From Owenia fusiformis (taxonomy: Eukaryota; Annelida; Polychaeta; Sabellida; Oweniidae), in NCBI GenBank assembly GCA_903813345.2, contig CAIIXF020000011.1, positions 24,294,166-24,358,165 on the forward strand: DNA of 64,000 bases, written 5' to 3'. The first letter of the stretch is position 1; each line of letters opens with the position of its first letter. Both the position numbers and the translations under genes were made by a program. Under the pieces are notes generated by a model. The model made no database searches. It saw only the letters and a list, made by a program, of their open reading frames with translations, and was not told the DNA's origin. Shown here piece after piece: positions 11,591 to 23,000 of this stretch.

Positions 11591-12549
11591 ATGTTAATGA
11601 AAAGCGACCACTTGTATGTTATCATATATGACAAGTATTAACTTTAGGACATCCATATCATGAAATATTATCCAATGGTATTTTCATCATCTGATAAAAT
11701 TAGAATGTATTTTTCAGATGGCGTATCAACGAAATTTAGGCATAAACTCTACAAAATATTGCGCAACAATGTGTTTCAAATTGTATTTTAGATATATTTT
11801 AGTACAAACTAAAATGAAAGTAGTAGTGTGCATGACAATACATATCTTATCATATAATCGATGGTTAAGGGACACGACAACAACATTTCCGTTGGCACCT
11901 TAAAGGATCATTACATTTTTTTGTATATCAGCAACTTGTACATACGATTCGGATATCTCCCGGGCAACCTGTAATAAAATGTTTGTTTTGTTGCAGATGC
12001 ACAGTCGATCAAAATAAACTCTAATTAAAATATGAGTAACTTAATTGTGATAAACATTTACATTTAGAAAAAGCTTGACGATTTTGATGTAGCACTAATG
12101 TAGCACTGCTATTGTAGTTCAACAAAAATTTGTTGCAAAATATTCTTCACTCAAACTTTGATACTTTTAATGACAGAAACTTTAGCAATTTAACTTGTTT
12201 ACTTAACAGAAATTTAATATTCATAAACATTACTAACTTGTGTTGTTTATGTCGACTAATGTCTCTCATAAAAGCGAATGGACTTCAATATTCGTAGTAA
12301 AATGAAATAAACAGATCACAAATCAAAAGTTAGACAAAAGAATACCAGAGAATTTGAACAGTTTGGAGTAATGTTCGACACCATATTTCTTAAATTGACC
12401 AGGCTATTGTTGTTGACATCGGGTGATCAAACAATACGATTGCATTTGTGGGAGATCATCGTCAGGAACAGAATCCAGACAGATCAGCTGCCTAAACGGA
12501 CCACATCACTGCTCGATCAATTGACGTCGAAAGAAAATTACAAAGAAAG
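11591..12549 (+). promoter_or_regulatory. Upstream region of collagen C4-like gene 2
   Basis: No gene is seen. The last 200 bp before the ATG resemble the upstream sequences of genes 1 and 3 (for example the shared stretch leading into AAAGAAAGATGTTTGTG). A promoter is expected here but no core element can be assigned. Confidence 0.35.
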
Positions 12550-14789
12550 ATGTTTGTGATTTTCTCTAAACAGGTGCTAGCCATAGGCCTGCTTTGTATG
12601 ATGTTTTCGGTCGTGATTTCTAAGCCAAAAAAGAAGCAAAAGAAGCCGACATGCTCCGAGCGTGTTAATAATGCGAAGGTAAGGCAAAAATCGCAAGTCG
12701 CAACAATCCAAATGGAAAATAAGACGGAGTTTTCTTCATTTAAAATTACGCCTTCACTTTACAAATCATTACATTATATAACCACAATTAATTTTTGTAT
12801 GTTAAGCAAAATACACAGTATACTTATGTATTCATTTTGATTTTCGTTTCTCGAGGTATAGAAGCAATGTCAGAAGCCTTATAAAACATGTTTGAGAACA
12901 GAATGATATATCTGTAGATGTGTTCAAACATTGGGAACGTTTTCAGGGAAAAAAGAAATGGTCTACGGTCTACTTCATGATCATCTTGTTTTTTATATTT
13001 ATCTCGGAACGATTAAATCTAATTATGATATAAACCTGGTCTTTCTTTAATATATCACAATGTTATTTTAGATGATGATCAGAAACCTACCAGTCCTCGA
13101 GGAGGAATGTAACGCTACCTTCAACCTGAACAAAATACCACCACCAGGTAAGGTACCTATAACTGTAAAGTTTAAAACGACATTTCCAAAACTTCAGCAA
13201 GATCAACGGGCTTTTTATTTCTTTAACTAAAATTTCCCAGGCAAAATATATAAAAAAATAAGATTGACCAGGGACCCAATAGGGAACATTTTAATGACCT
13301 GCATAAGTACGGTTAAACAGATATTTCATTCTTTAGGGACTCAAAAAACACAGATCAGAATGTCTAAAAAAGGCCAGGTACTCTAGCAGAAATAACCATT
13401 TAAAAATTTAATAATGCCTTAAGTGAATTGCAACTAGTGATATTTTTTCACTAAAAGCAATAATTCAACTAAGATCATTTTCTACAGTCTTACCGCCGAC
13501 AGCAAAAAAGCTGTGACTATAAAAAGTAATGGTCTTCCACTATAAATTCTACATGAAAAGTCGAACCGTCGCACCGGCCGATCAACTTTTTGAAACTTTC
13601 TGAACATTGACTCCTAAATATTGTTCAATTCATGTGAAAATCGGAAATTTAAAATTATTTGTAACTTATGCTGTTTCCGTACATCTCAAAGGTCAGTCAC
13701 TTTTTAAAAATGGTAATTTTAAAGCTTATGTCGTAATCTAAGATGTTTCGGATTACGTATACGTTCAATATTTTTCAGTTAATGTCAATGCTGTGTGGAC
13801 GACCTATGTGAGATGGGGGAGAACTGTATGCCCTGACACCGCTGAGTTGTTTTACGAAGGTAGGCAGGCTTTATGTTGCATTGTTCAAGGGTTTGAAACA
13901 AATCATTTGTAATTGACAATACTAATGCCTTGGTTATGCCTTGATCACATTTGCTCTGATTTATCGGCCGGCGCCCGGCCGATTGCAGTAATTGTTCAAA
14001 ACTGATTTGAACTTGTTTCAATAGCCTTTTTGAAAATCATGCATTCTCAGGGGTTCAATCTGACCTCAAATTTGAGATTTGACCTTCAATTTTGAACATA
14101 ATACTCAATCGGCCAGATCACATCTGCTCCAATTCATCGACCGGCGCCCGGCCGATTGCATATGTTCAAAACTGAATACAATTTTGACCCAGGCAGAAGG
14201 AAATATCAAGTGTTAAGTCTCAATATATTTCTTCCTTACATGTATCGCGAAATTATAGCAATTTTTACAAATATGTTTAGGTATAGCAGGTGGTTCAAGC
14301 CATAGCCACAGTGGAAGCGGAGCAAACTACGTCTGTTTGCCGAAGAAACCCGAGTGGGGAAAAATTATCGCTGGTCTCGGCGGTAGTGGAGCGTATATGT
14401 ATGGAGCCGAATATGAGTTAACTTCAGGTCACAGCAACCCTTTCCTCGCAACGAATGCCCCTAATACAGGAAATGCAGATTCGCTTCACGACAATGACGT
14501 CCCATGCGTAGTGTGTCAAATCCCAAGGGGAGTTTCGATGGTGCCGGCCAGACACTCATGCCCAACGGGTTGGACATTGGAGTACAAAGGCTATCTGGTG
14601 GCTGATCACCACACTCACCCTCGCAGCGCAGTCTTTGAATGCATGGATGAGGCTCCAGAAACAACTCAAGGTGGTCATGCAAGCCAAAACGGTGCACTTT
14701 TCTACTCTGTCCAAGCAGTATGTGGATCGCTGCCCTGTCCCGACTATATACAAGGCGGGGAGCTTACGTGTGCTGTCTGTTCCAAGTGA
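12550..14789 (+). CDS. Short-chain collagen C4-like secreted protein, gene 2
   Basis: Four exons, 12550-12678, 13072-13147, 13779-13859 and 14281-14789, have the same phases as gene 1 and encode about 264 residues. Exon 1: signal peptide (VLAIGLLCMMFSVVIS) followed by KPKKKQKKP. Exon 2: [19 protein letters not shown] with a possible N-glycosylation site (NAT). Exon 3: [19 protein letters not shown]. Exon 4: the Cys-rich domain, exactly as long as in genes 1 and 3 (509 nt), with [49 protein letters not shown] and terminal CAVCSK. Gene 2 is closer to gene 3 than to gene 1, including in the 3' flank. Intron 3 contains a direct repeat (see 13920-14165). Confidence 0.87.
13920..14165. repeat. Direct repeat with a CGGCCGGCGCCCGGCCG palindrome, intron 3 of gene 2
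   Basis: The segment GATCACATTTGCTC..CGGCCGGCGCCCGGCCGATTGCA (about 13945-13987) is repeated with changes at about 14112-14160. The GC-rich palindrome stands out in AT-rich surroundings. Confidence 0.6.
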
Positions 14790-14869
14790 ACTTTACAAAA
14801 GTGATTGAAAAGTATGTTTCATTGTCTCGTAACATTAGAAAAGAATATGTCATCAAAACCAATCTAAAA

Positions 14870-14875
14870 AATAAA
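14870..14875 (+). terminator. Poly(A) signal AATAAA of collagen C4-like gene 2
   Basis: A canonical AATAAA lies 81 bp after the stop codon. An AATAAA at 37181 in gene 3 occupies the homologous position in a conserved 3' UTR (AAGAATATGTC..CCAAT..AAAATAAAAC). Confidence 0.65.
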
Positions 14876-15787
14876 ACTTATACATCTTTGGACGATTAAA
14901 AACGAATTCAAAAGGAAAGTACATCATTACACATTCCAGTGAGCGAAACGTAATTGTGAAATGATACGATGCAATTTGTTTTAAGATTGCTGCTTGCAAA
15001 TTATTTCTCTAAAGAGATCAGAAAATGAAATTATTGCATTAAATGAAAATACGCGTTTACATGTATGTTATTAGCGGAAATGTGCGACACGACAACGACA
15101 AATGGTTGGCATTGCATTCGAAGACTTTTTTTATCCATTGCTAAGGCACTTTGTTAATGTTCCCGAGGATAAGAAATCACCCCCATGAAAAATTACAGAT
15201 GGGGAATAATTTCACTTAAGCAATTTTTCTCTGTCCACTAATATGAAACATTATTGAGCACTATTTACTTAAAAAATAAATATTTCCGATATAAACGTGA
15301 ATAATTCATGTTTGTTTAACTTTGTTGAAAAATTGTATGTTTGTTTCTATTGAACATGTACTTTATATTGTTTTGAAAAAATATTATGCATAATTTGAAC
15401 CTTTGATCTGATTCATTTAGAATCGTAATAAACCATCACATTTATGACTATTTGCTTTCAAAGAGAATCAATGATAGAAAGATCTACTCCATAAGATACT
15501 ATTCCATTTGACGATAAATACAATGACCACTGTGAAAGTTTTCACACGGTGGATGGTAGACTATATAGTTACATTAATACAATGCATTTACAATACAATG
15601 TTCATACGCTTTAAAATATCAGGTCATCTTGTTAAAAAAAATAGTACACCAAACCAAGGCAATTAACATGTAAAATGTCACCACCTGCCATTTGTTACAA
15701 ACACTGAACACCAAACACCGTCCACAATAATTTTGAGATCATAACAATATGTCACCACTTCGTAGTGAAATATCGAATCGTTATTAA
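14876..15787. other. 3' flank of gene 2, homologous to gene 3 flank; no gene seen
   Basis: The first 350-450 bp match the flank of gene 3. That flank is itself split between 37187-37370 and about 52825-53170. The remainder is AT-rich without recognisable features. Confidence 0.5.
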
Positions 15788-16278
15788 CACCCCAGTCACA
15801 TTTGTCGCACGGAGGCCGCAAGTCGACCGCAGAACAATTAAATCGGTGAATTTCTGCGGCGAGCGTAGAAAAACTACGCTCGCCTTGCGGCCTCCGTACG
15901 GCGTATCCAGTTTTTTACAGGCCGCAAGGTCGCCGTAGAAATTATAAATCGGAGTTATAATATTTGTTCATTTCTGAGGTCCCCTTAGAAATCAACTGGC
16001 TCAACAAGATTAAATCATTATTTGTCAATGTTTCACGATCACTTTTCATTTGATATTACATCCTAGCACTATGAATAACATTTATAAATTGTCCTGATGT
16101 AAATAAAATGAGAAAAAGTATTATTTATCAACAGAAATTTAAAATTCGCCGTGCGGTTGCCGTGGGAAATGTGACTGCAAAAGTATGAGAGCGCAGAAAT
16201 TCCACGGCGAGCGTAGAAATGTTACTGGCCGCAGAAATGATAGGCCGCACGGCGGCCGCAGGAAATGTGGCTGGGGTG
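15788..16278. mobile_element. GC-rich MITE with CACCCCAG termini (Harbinger-like)
   Basis: The termini CACCCCAGTCACATTT and AAATGTGGCTGGGGTG are inverted repeats, and TAA flanks both ends, fitting the 3-bp TWA target duplication of PIF/Harbinger elements. The interior is palindromic and rich in GGCCGC. There is no transposase, so it would be non-autonomous. Its right end is also found at the duplication junction at 19174. Confidence 0.65.
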
Positions 16279-16918
16279 TAACTCTAGCTTCTGGGTTGCA
16301 GGGAAAACGGATGTTAGAATATTGCTTCAATTAATTTTTTCTTGAAACCAGCTTAGGCTTATATATTCAGGATATCAATATTCTAGTATGCATTTCTAAC
16401 ATAAAGACAATAACAAAAGCCGAGTTTGTGGTATAAAATACATAGTAAAAGATGTTTCGACGGTTTATTTTACACAGCGCAAAAATATTTTTGTAATCCG
16501 TCACTCTGTGACATCATATTACAAATACCTGGCATAAAATAACAATGTTATGAGTCTATGATTTCATGCACTAGTGATTGTTTGTAATCAAAAATGTACT
16601 GAAATATTTGATCGCCAAGAGTGGTATAAAATACATCTTAGTAGAGGATGTTTCGATTGTAAAGTTATTTTTGTTATTCGTCACTCTTTGACATCATATT
16701 AGAAATACCTGGGATAAAATAAGAATGTTTATAAATCTTTATAATTTCATGCACTACTGAATTTTTGTAATCAAATTAAATATTTGATCGCCACGAGTAA
16801 ACAACAATATATAAAATATTATAGTATATCAAATTAAAATAATTTCACTACCATTTAAATGGTTATCTCGATATTGATAATTTAGATTATATATATTAAA
16901 CATAATTTTCTCATTAAT

Positions 16919-17125
16919 CTATGTCCATAAGGTTATAATTGATAGAATTAAAACACATGTGCTGATTGTCCATGTATTTCCACTGCTTGTGTCATATCGA
17001 GGCGTTTCAGGAATTGGATCAACTCTTGCCATCAACCAATCATATGCCTCCTTCTTTCCAGCGTTTTGTAACATTGGTCCAACAACATCTTTGCATTTTT
17101 GGTGGTACTTGTTAAGCCATTGTCT
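16919..17125 (-). CDS. XPNPEP2: Aminopeptidase P terminal exon, distal duplicate
   Basis: This is a second copy of the 3'-terminal exon, 207 nt including the TAG stop, with intact acceptor and coding sequence. In the parts compared it is identical to 19848-20054. It could serve as an alternative 3' end only if splicing or polyadenylation skips the proximal copy. Whether it is expressed cannot be told. Confidence 0.7.
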   Translation of the reverse strand, partial: RQWLNKYHQKCKDVVGPMLQNAGKKEAYDWLMARVDPIPETPRYDTSSGNTWTISTCVLILSIITLWT

Positions 17126-17448
17126 CTGCGTGAAAAATTAAAAGGTTATCTCCCGTTGAATTCAAATTCGTGACATAAACTTATCCCATAGGATTAGATT
17201 GTCTTTACCATTGTTCCTTACTAGAGAAAGGTACGTGTCTACGTGAGTACACGTACATTTCCGTCCAAAACAAAATGTACACTATTTCATTACTTGTTTA
17301 ACTTGAATTGAACTATCATTCAAACCCTACTGTAAAATAATATGGCAATTATAAAAGAGTGAAGTCGAACCCACATCCTCATATGCATAAGTCGAATTCT
17401 CTTACGTTGACGTCGTATTTTAATATTGGTGATTTAGATTTGTCATAC

Positions 17449-17547
17449 CTGACTGGCTGTCAACAGGTTAACGTCAATCAAATTCTTCTCGAACGGCACC
17501 AATGTCCATGCATCAAATGTCAACCATTGCTTGTTGCCAAAGTTATA
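17449..17547 (-). CDS. XPNPEP2: Aminopeptidase P penultimate exon, distal duplicate
   Basis: This copy of exon 20375-20473 (33 codons, [20 protein letters not shown]) differs by at least one synonymous change (CCAGTCAG against CCAGCCAG). Acceptor and donor are intact. Confidence 0.75.
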
Positions 17548-17698
17548 CTGTAAAATAAGGAATACCACATACGATCAGAAATGAGCTAGATGATCGTCAT
17601 TATAAAGAACCCGAATAACTCATCTTGATAAATCATGTAATCTAATTCCGTCTTCAGAAATTGTTGAAAAGATATATGATGAGTATAATAATGCTGTA

Positions 17699-18608
17699 GG
17701 GTGTTAAAAAAATGCAACCCAAAGAAATCGCTATATCTTGAAAAATACTGGTTCAATTATGTTCATATTTTCAGGAATAAAGAAGAGACTGTGTATGTAT
17801 AGCTCCTGTAAATGGTTAGTTGTAAAACATGATGCCTTGGACAGCTGCTCAAAAGACAGTTGTACTAGGAAAATACAAAAAACGCAGTCAGGGGTGACTG
17901 CAACCTCAAAAAAATTAAATAACTTTCTAACCATAATGTTTTGGCTCTTCAAATTTGGCACAAATCATTTTCATTCACTGTATGGTAAATCTGTAGAGTA
18001 AAATCAAAATCACTTCAGGGACATTACAGTCATGGTTGAAATGCTTTCAAATCGCAGTCAAACACCCTGGTTCAGGGAGACTTAAGAAGGCATTTTGACC
18101 ATGACTGTAAAGTCCCTGGAGTGGTTTTAATGAAACTCCACAAATTCACCACACATTGAATGAGGATAATTTGTGCCAAATCTGAAGTGCCAAAACACCA
18201 TGGTTAGAAAGTTATTTGGTTTTATTGCTGTGGCAGTCACCTCTGACTGCATTTACATATTTTCCGAGAACAACTGTCATTTGAGCAGGTGTCCAAGGCA
18301 TCATGTTTTACAACTTATTGACAACAGGAGCTATACATACACAGTCTCTTCTTTCTTTTCCTGAAAAATGAACATAATTGAATTACTATTTTCCAAGATA
18401 TAGTGATTTTCCATTCACGTTTTTCGTATTTTGCTAGTACAACTGTCTTTTGAGCAAGTGTCCAAGACATCATGTTTTACAACTAACTAACAACAGGGGC
18501 TATACATACACAGTCTCTTCTTTCTTTCCTGAAAATATGAACATAATTGGATGAGTATTCTCCGAGATATTGCGATTTCCTTGGGTTGCGTTTTTCTTTT
18601 GAACACCC
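17699..18608. mobile_element. 910-bp Tc/mariner-type non-autonomous element (GGGTGTTAAAAAAATGCAACCC)
   Basis: The inverted termini GGGTGTTAAAAAAATGCAAC and GTTGCGTTTTTCTTTTGAACACCC are flanked by TA on both sides, typical of Tc1/mariner. The interior holds inverted internal repeats (for example around 18010-18120) and no intact transposase; the small frames inside are spurious. The homologous position in the other duplicate (about 20623) lacks it. A related copy starts at 63392. Confidence 0.85.
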
Positions 18609-18704
18609 TACAAGAATCAGTTAGATTACAATTTCCCACAATACAAGCGCCCATATTTGCTTGTTGACCATCTCAAGGCTTCCATATCATCTCAACCCAA
18701 AGTC

Positions 18705-19000
18705 AACTCAACACTGGTGAAATCAATCAAACGCAACACTGGTAAAATCAATCAAACTCAACACTGGTAAAATCAATCAAACTCAACACTGGTAAAATCA
18801 ATCAAACTCAAGACTGGTAAAATCAATCAAACTCAACACTGGCAAAATCAATCAAACTCAACACTGGTAAAATCAATCAAACTCAACACTGGTAAAATCA
18901 ATCAAACTCAACACTGGTAAAATCAATCAAACTCAACACTGGTAAAATCAATCAAACTCAACACTGGTAAAATCAATCAAACTCAACACTGGTAAAATTG
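18705..19000. repeat. 25-bp minisatellite, short array (about 11 units)
   Basis: Tandem units of ACTCAACACTGGTAAAATCA plus ATCAA lie in the left copy of the segmental duplication, between the EPGYYEDG-type and YNFGNK-type exons. Confidence 0.95.
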
Positions 19001-19116
19001 AACTCCAAGTCAACTTGTTTGTTTTGTGATAAAAAAACGCAATCATATTTATTCGACCTTATCCAATTGAGGAAAGTATGGACAGACTTAAAAAGAGTTT
19101 CACAAGAGTAGCTTAC

Positions 19117-19170
19117 TGTTGTGGTAGCATTAACAACTTCTACGATTGTCTCTAGACGGATTCCGAACTT
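19117..19170 (-). pseudogene. XPNPEP2: Truncated EPGYYEDG exon at the duplication junction
   Basis: The donor and the 3' part of the exon ([18 protein letters not shown]) are present. The acceptor and EPGYYEDG, including the metal-ligand Glu, are cut off at the join with the MITE. The downstream duplicate therefore cannot make a complete active site by itself. Confidence 0.85.
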
Positions 19171-19847
19171 TTTCCGCACGGCGGCCGCAGGAAATGTGGC
19201 TGGGGTGTAACTCTAGCTTCTGGGTTGCAGGGAAAACGGATGTTAGAATATTGCTTCAATTAATTTTTTCTTGAAACCAGCTTAGGCTTATATATTCAGG
19301 ATATCAATATTCTAGTATGCATTTCTAACATAAAAACAATAACAAAAGCCGAGTTTGTGGTATAAAATACATAGTAAAAGATGTTTCGACGGTTTATTTT
19401 ACACAGCGCAAAAATATTTTTGTAATCCGTCACTCTGTGACATCATATTACAAATACCTGGCATAAAATAACAATGTTATGAGTCTATGATTTCATGCAC
19501 TAGTGATTGTTTGTAATCAAAAATGTACTGAAATATTTGATCGCCAAGAGTGGTATAAAATACATCTTAGTAGAGGATGTTTCGATTGTAAAGTTATTTT
19601 TGTTATTCGTCACTCTTTGACATCATATTAGAAATACCTGGGATAAAATAAGAATGTTTATAAATCTTTATAATTTCATGCACTACTGAATTTTTGTAAT
19701 CAAATTAAATATTTGATCGCCACGAGTAAACAACAATATATAAAATATTATAGTATATCAAATTAAAATAATTTCACTACCATTTAAATGGTTATCTCGA
19801 TATTGATAATTTAGATTATATATATTAAACATAATTTTCTCATTAAT

Positions 19848-20054
19848 CTATGTCCATAAGGTTATAATTGATAGAATTAAAACACATGTGCTGATTGTCC
19901 ATGTATTTCCACTGCTTGTGTCATATCGAGGCGTTTCAGGAATTGGATCAACTCTTGCCATCAACCAATCATATGCCTCCTTCTTTCCAGCGTTTTGTAA
20001 CATTGGTCCAACAACATCTTTGCATTTTTGGTGGTACTTGTTAAGCCATTGTCT
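19848..20054 (-). CDS. XPNPEP2: Aminopeptidase P terminal exon with GPI-signal-like tail
   Basis: 207 nt including TAG. Starts [20 protein letters not shown] and ends [20 protein letters not shown] before WT and the stop. A small-residue stretch (SSGN) followed by a hydrophobic tail and no cytoplasmic extension is the usual GPI-attachment layout, so a cell-surface enzyme is inferred. Confidence 0.93.
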   Translation of the reverse strand, partial: RQWLNKYHQKCKDVVGPMLQNAGKKEAYDWLMARVDPIPETPRYDTSSGNTWTISTCVLILSIITLWT

Positions 20055-23000
20055 CTGCGTGAAAAATAAAAAAGGTTATCTCCCGTTGAATTCATATTCG
20101 TGACATCAACTTAACCTACATGATTAGATTGTCTTTACCATTGTTCCTAACTAGAGAAAGGTACGTGTCTACGTGAGTACACGTACATTTCCGTCCAAAA
20201 ATGTACACAATTTCATTACTTGTTTAACTTGAATTGAACTATCATTCAAACCCTACTGAAAAAGAATAGGACAATGTTAAAAGAGTGAAGTCGAACCCAA
20301 ACCCTCAATTGCATTAGTCGAGTTCTCTTACGTTGACGACGTATATAAATATTGGTGATTTAAATATGTCATACCTGGCTGGCTGTCAACAGGTTAACGT
20401 CAATCAAATTCTTCTCGAACGGCACCAATGTCCATGCATCAAATGTCAACCATTGCTTGTTGCCAAAGTTATACTGTAAAATAAGGAATACCACATACGA
20501 TCAGAAATGAGCTAGATGATCGTCATGATAAAGAACCCGAATAACTCATCTTGATAAATCATGTAATCTAATTCCGTCTTCAGAAATTGTTGAAAAAATA
20601 TATGATGAGTATAATAATGCTATAAGAATTAGTTAGATTACAATTTCCCACAATATAAGCGCCCATATTTGCTTGTTGACCATCTCAAGGCTTCCATATC
20701 ATCTCAACCCAAAGTCAAACTCAACACTGGTAAAATCAATCAAACTCAACACCGGTAAAATCAATCAAACTCAACACTGGTAAAATCAATCGAACTCAAC
20801 ACTGGTAAAATCAATCAAACTCAACACTGGTAAAATCAATCAAACTCAACACTGGTAAAATCAATCAAACTCAACACTGGTAAAATCAATCAAACTCAAC
20901 ACTGGTAAAATCAATCAAACTCAACACTGGCAAAATCAATCAAACTCAACACTGGTAAAATCAATCAAACTCAACACTGGTAAAATCAATCAAACTCAAC
21001 ACTGGAAAATCAATCAAACTCAACACTGGTAAAATCAATCAAACTCAACACTGGAAAATCAATCAAACTCAACACTGGTAAAATCAATCAAACTCAACAG
21101 TGGTAAAATCAATCAAACTCAACACTGGTAAAATCAATCAAACTCAACACTGGTAAAATCAATCAAACTCAACACTAGTAAAATCAATCAAACTCAACAC
21201 TGGTAAAATCAATCAAACCCAACACTAGTAAAATCAATCAAACTCAACACTGGTAAAATCAATCAAACTCAACACTGGCAAAATCAATCAAACTCAACAC
21301 TGGTAAAATCAATCAAACTCAACACTGGTAAAATCAATCAAACTCAACACTGGTAAAATCAATCAAACTCAACACTGGTAAAATCAATCAAACTCAACAC
21401 TGGAAAATCAATCAAAATCAACACTGGTAAAATCAATCAAACTCAACACTTGTAAAATCAATCAAACTCAACACTGGTAAAATCAATCAAACTCAACACT
21501 GGTAAAATCAATCAAACTCAACACTGGTAAAATCAATCAAACTCAACACTGGTAAAATCAATCAAACTCAACACTGGCAAAATCAATCAAACTCAACACT
21601 GGTAAAATCAATCAAACTCAACACTGGTAAAATCAATCAAACTCAACACTGGAAAATCAATCAAACTCAACACTGGTAAAATCAATCAAACTCAACACTG
21701 GTAAAATCAATCAAACTCAACACTGGTAAAATCAATCAAACTCAACACTGGTAAAATCAATCAAACTCAACACTAGTAAAATCAATCAAACTCAACACTG
21801 GTAAAATCAATCAAACTCAACACTGGTAAAATCAATCAAACTCAACACTGGTAAAATCAATCAAACTCAACACTAGTAAAATCAATCGAACTCAACACTG
21901 GTAAAATCAATCAAACTCAACACTGGTAAAATCAATCAAACTCAACACTGGTCAAATCAATCAAACTCAATACTGGTAAAATTGAACTCCAAGTCAACTT
22001 GTTTGTTTTGTGATAAAAAAAACGTAATCATATTTATTCGACCTTATCCAATTGAGGAAAGTATGGACAGACTTAAAAAGAGTTTCGCAAGAGTAGCTTA
22101 CTGTTGTGGTAGCATTAACAACTTCTACGATTGTCTCTAGACGGATTCCGAACTTTCCATCTTCATAATAGCCAGGCTCTAAAATATCAATGGTTGTATT
22201 AATATCTATCATATAAGTATATATGCATAAAGTTTTAATTTATACAAAACGGTATTAAAAGCTAACATACTGTGATATTTATTGACAATATGAAATTTCT
22301 AATTTAATCTATTTTAGCATGGAATTAACAGACTCAACTATCATATTTAATTATCAAGAAAGTACATTAATGAATGGGCTTTTAATATTAACTGTTTAAA
22401 ATGTTGTTATGGGTTCATTCTACCCACCATCTGAATACCACTGTCCCTCATATAAAGGTTGTTCATAAGCGGTTTCTCTGTAGCCCATACTTATTCTACC
22501 AGGCCCCTCGTGCACATTGAGAAATGTACCAAGCCCGTGCCCTGTGCCGTGGCGGTAATCCAGACCAACAGAATACAAAGGGCCGCGTGCAAATACATCT
22601 ATATCCCGACCTGCATGCAAATTGGTTACGGGTGTGTAACTAAAGGGTAAGGTAGGTATTTAAAAGATAATTATGATGGTAAGGGACAGATTACTTTAGG
22701 TATTAAGCACACAGTTACATGTAGATTTCTTTGATAAAATATCTCTCATTACATGTTACAATGACCCACATTTGAGTATTTCAATGTTTTGAATGACACC
22801 AATTTAGTGTTCACATTAGACATGTTTAACTGTATGCTGGTTGTTAAAGGTGTTTATTGTTAAAGGGGGAGTGGAGGTTAAGATCAACGTGTTAAGGGTA
22901 AGGGTTATATCCGAGGCAAAGAAACTTGTTACTGTCACAAAAGCAAATATGAGTCCCCCTATCAGTGACACTTCCACAAGGCCCCAAACTAACTGGACAT

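Larger units (their letters stand above)
16245..22150. repeat. 2.9-kb tandem segmental duplication carrying the terminal aminopeptidase exons
   Basis: 16245-19172 and 19174 to about 22150 are near-identical tandem copies (shift 2929 bp at their starts). Each carries the last two coding exons of the aminopeptidase gene and a 25-bp minisatellite. The join at about 19170 fuses the middle of the EPGYYEDG exon to the interior of the CACCCCAG MITE. The copies differ by a transposon insertion (17699-18608, present only in the left copy) and by minisatellite length. Confidence 0.9.

Noticed and set aside
17738-18364. Frames of 63-87 codons on both strands
   Set aside because: They lie inside the TA-flanked non-autonomous element and its inverted internal repeats; no transposase motif.
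20715-21983. CRISPR-like regular repeat array
   Set aside because: Units are head-to-tail 25-bp repeats without unique spacers in an animal intron: an ordinary minisatellite.
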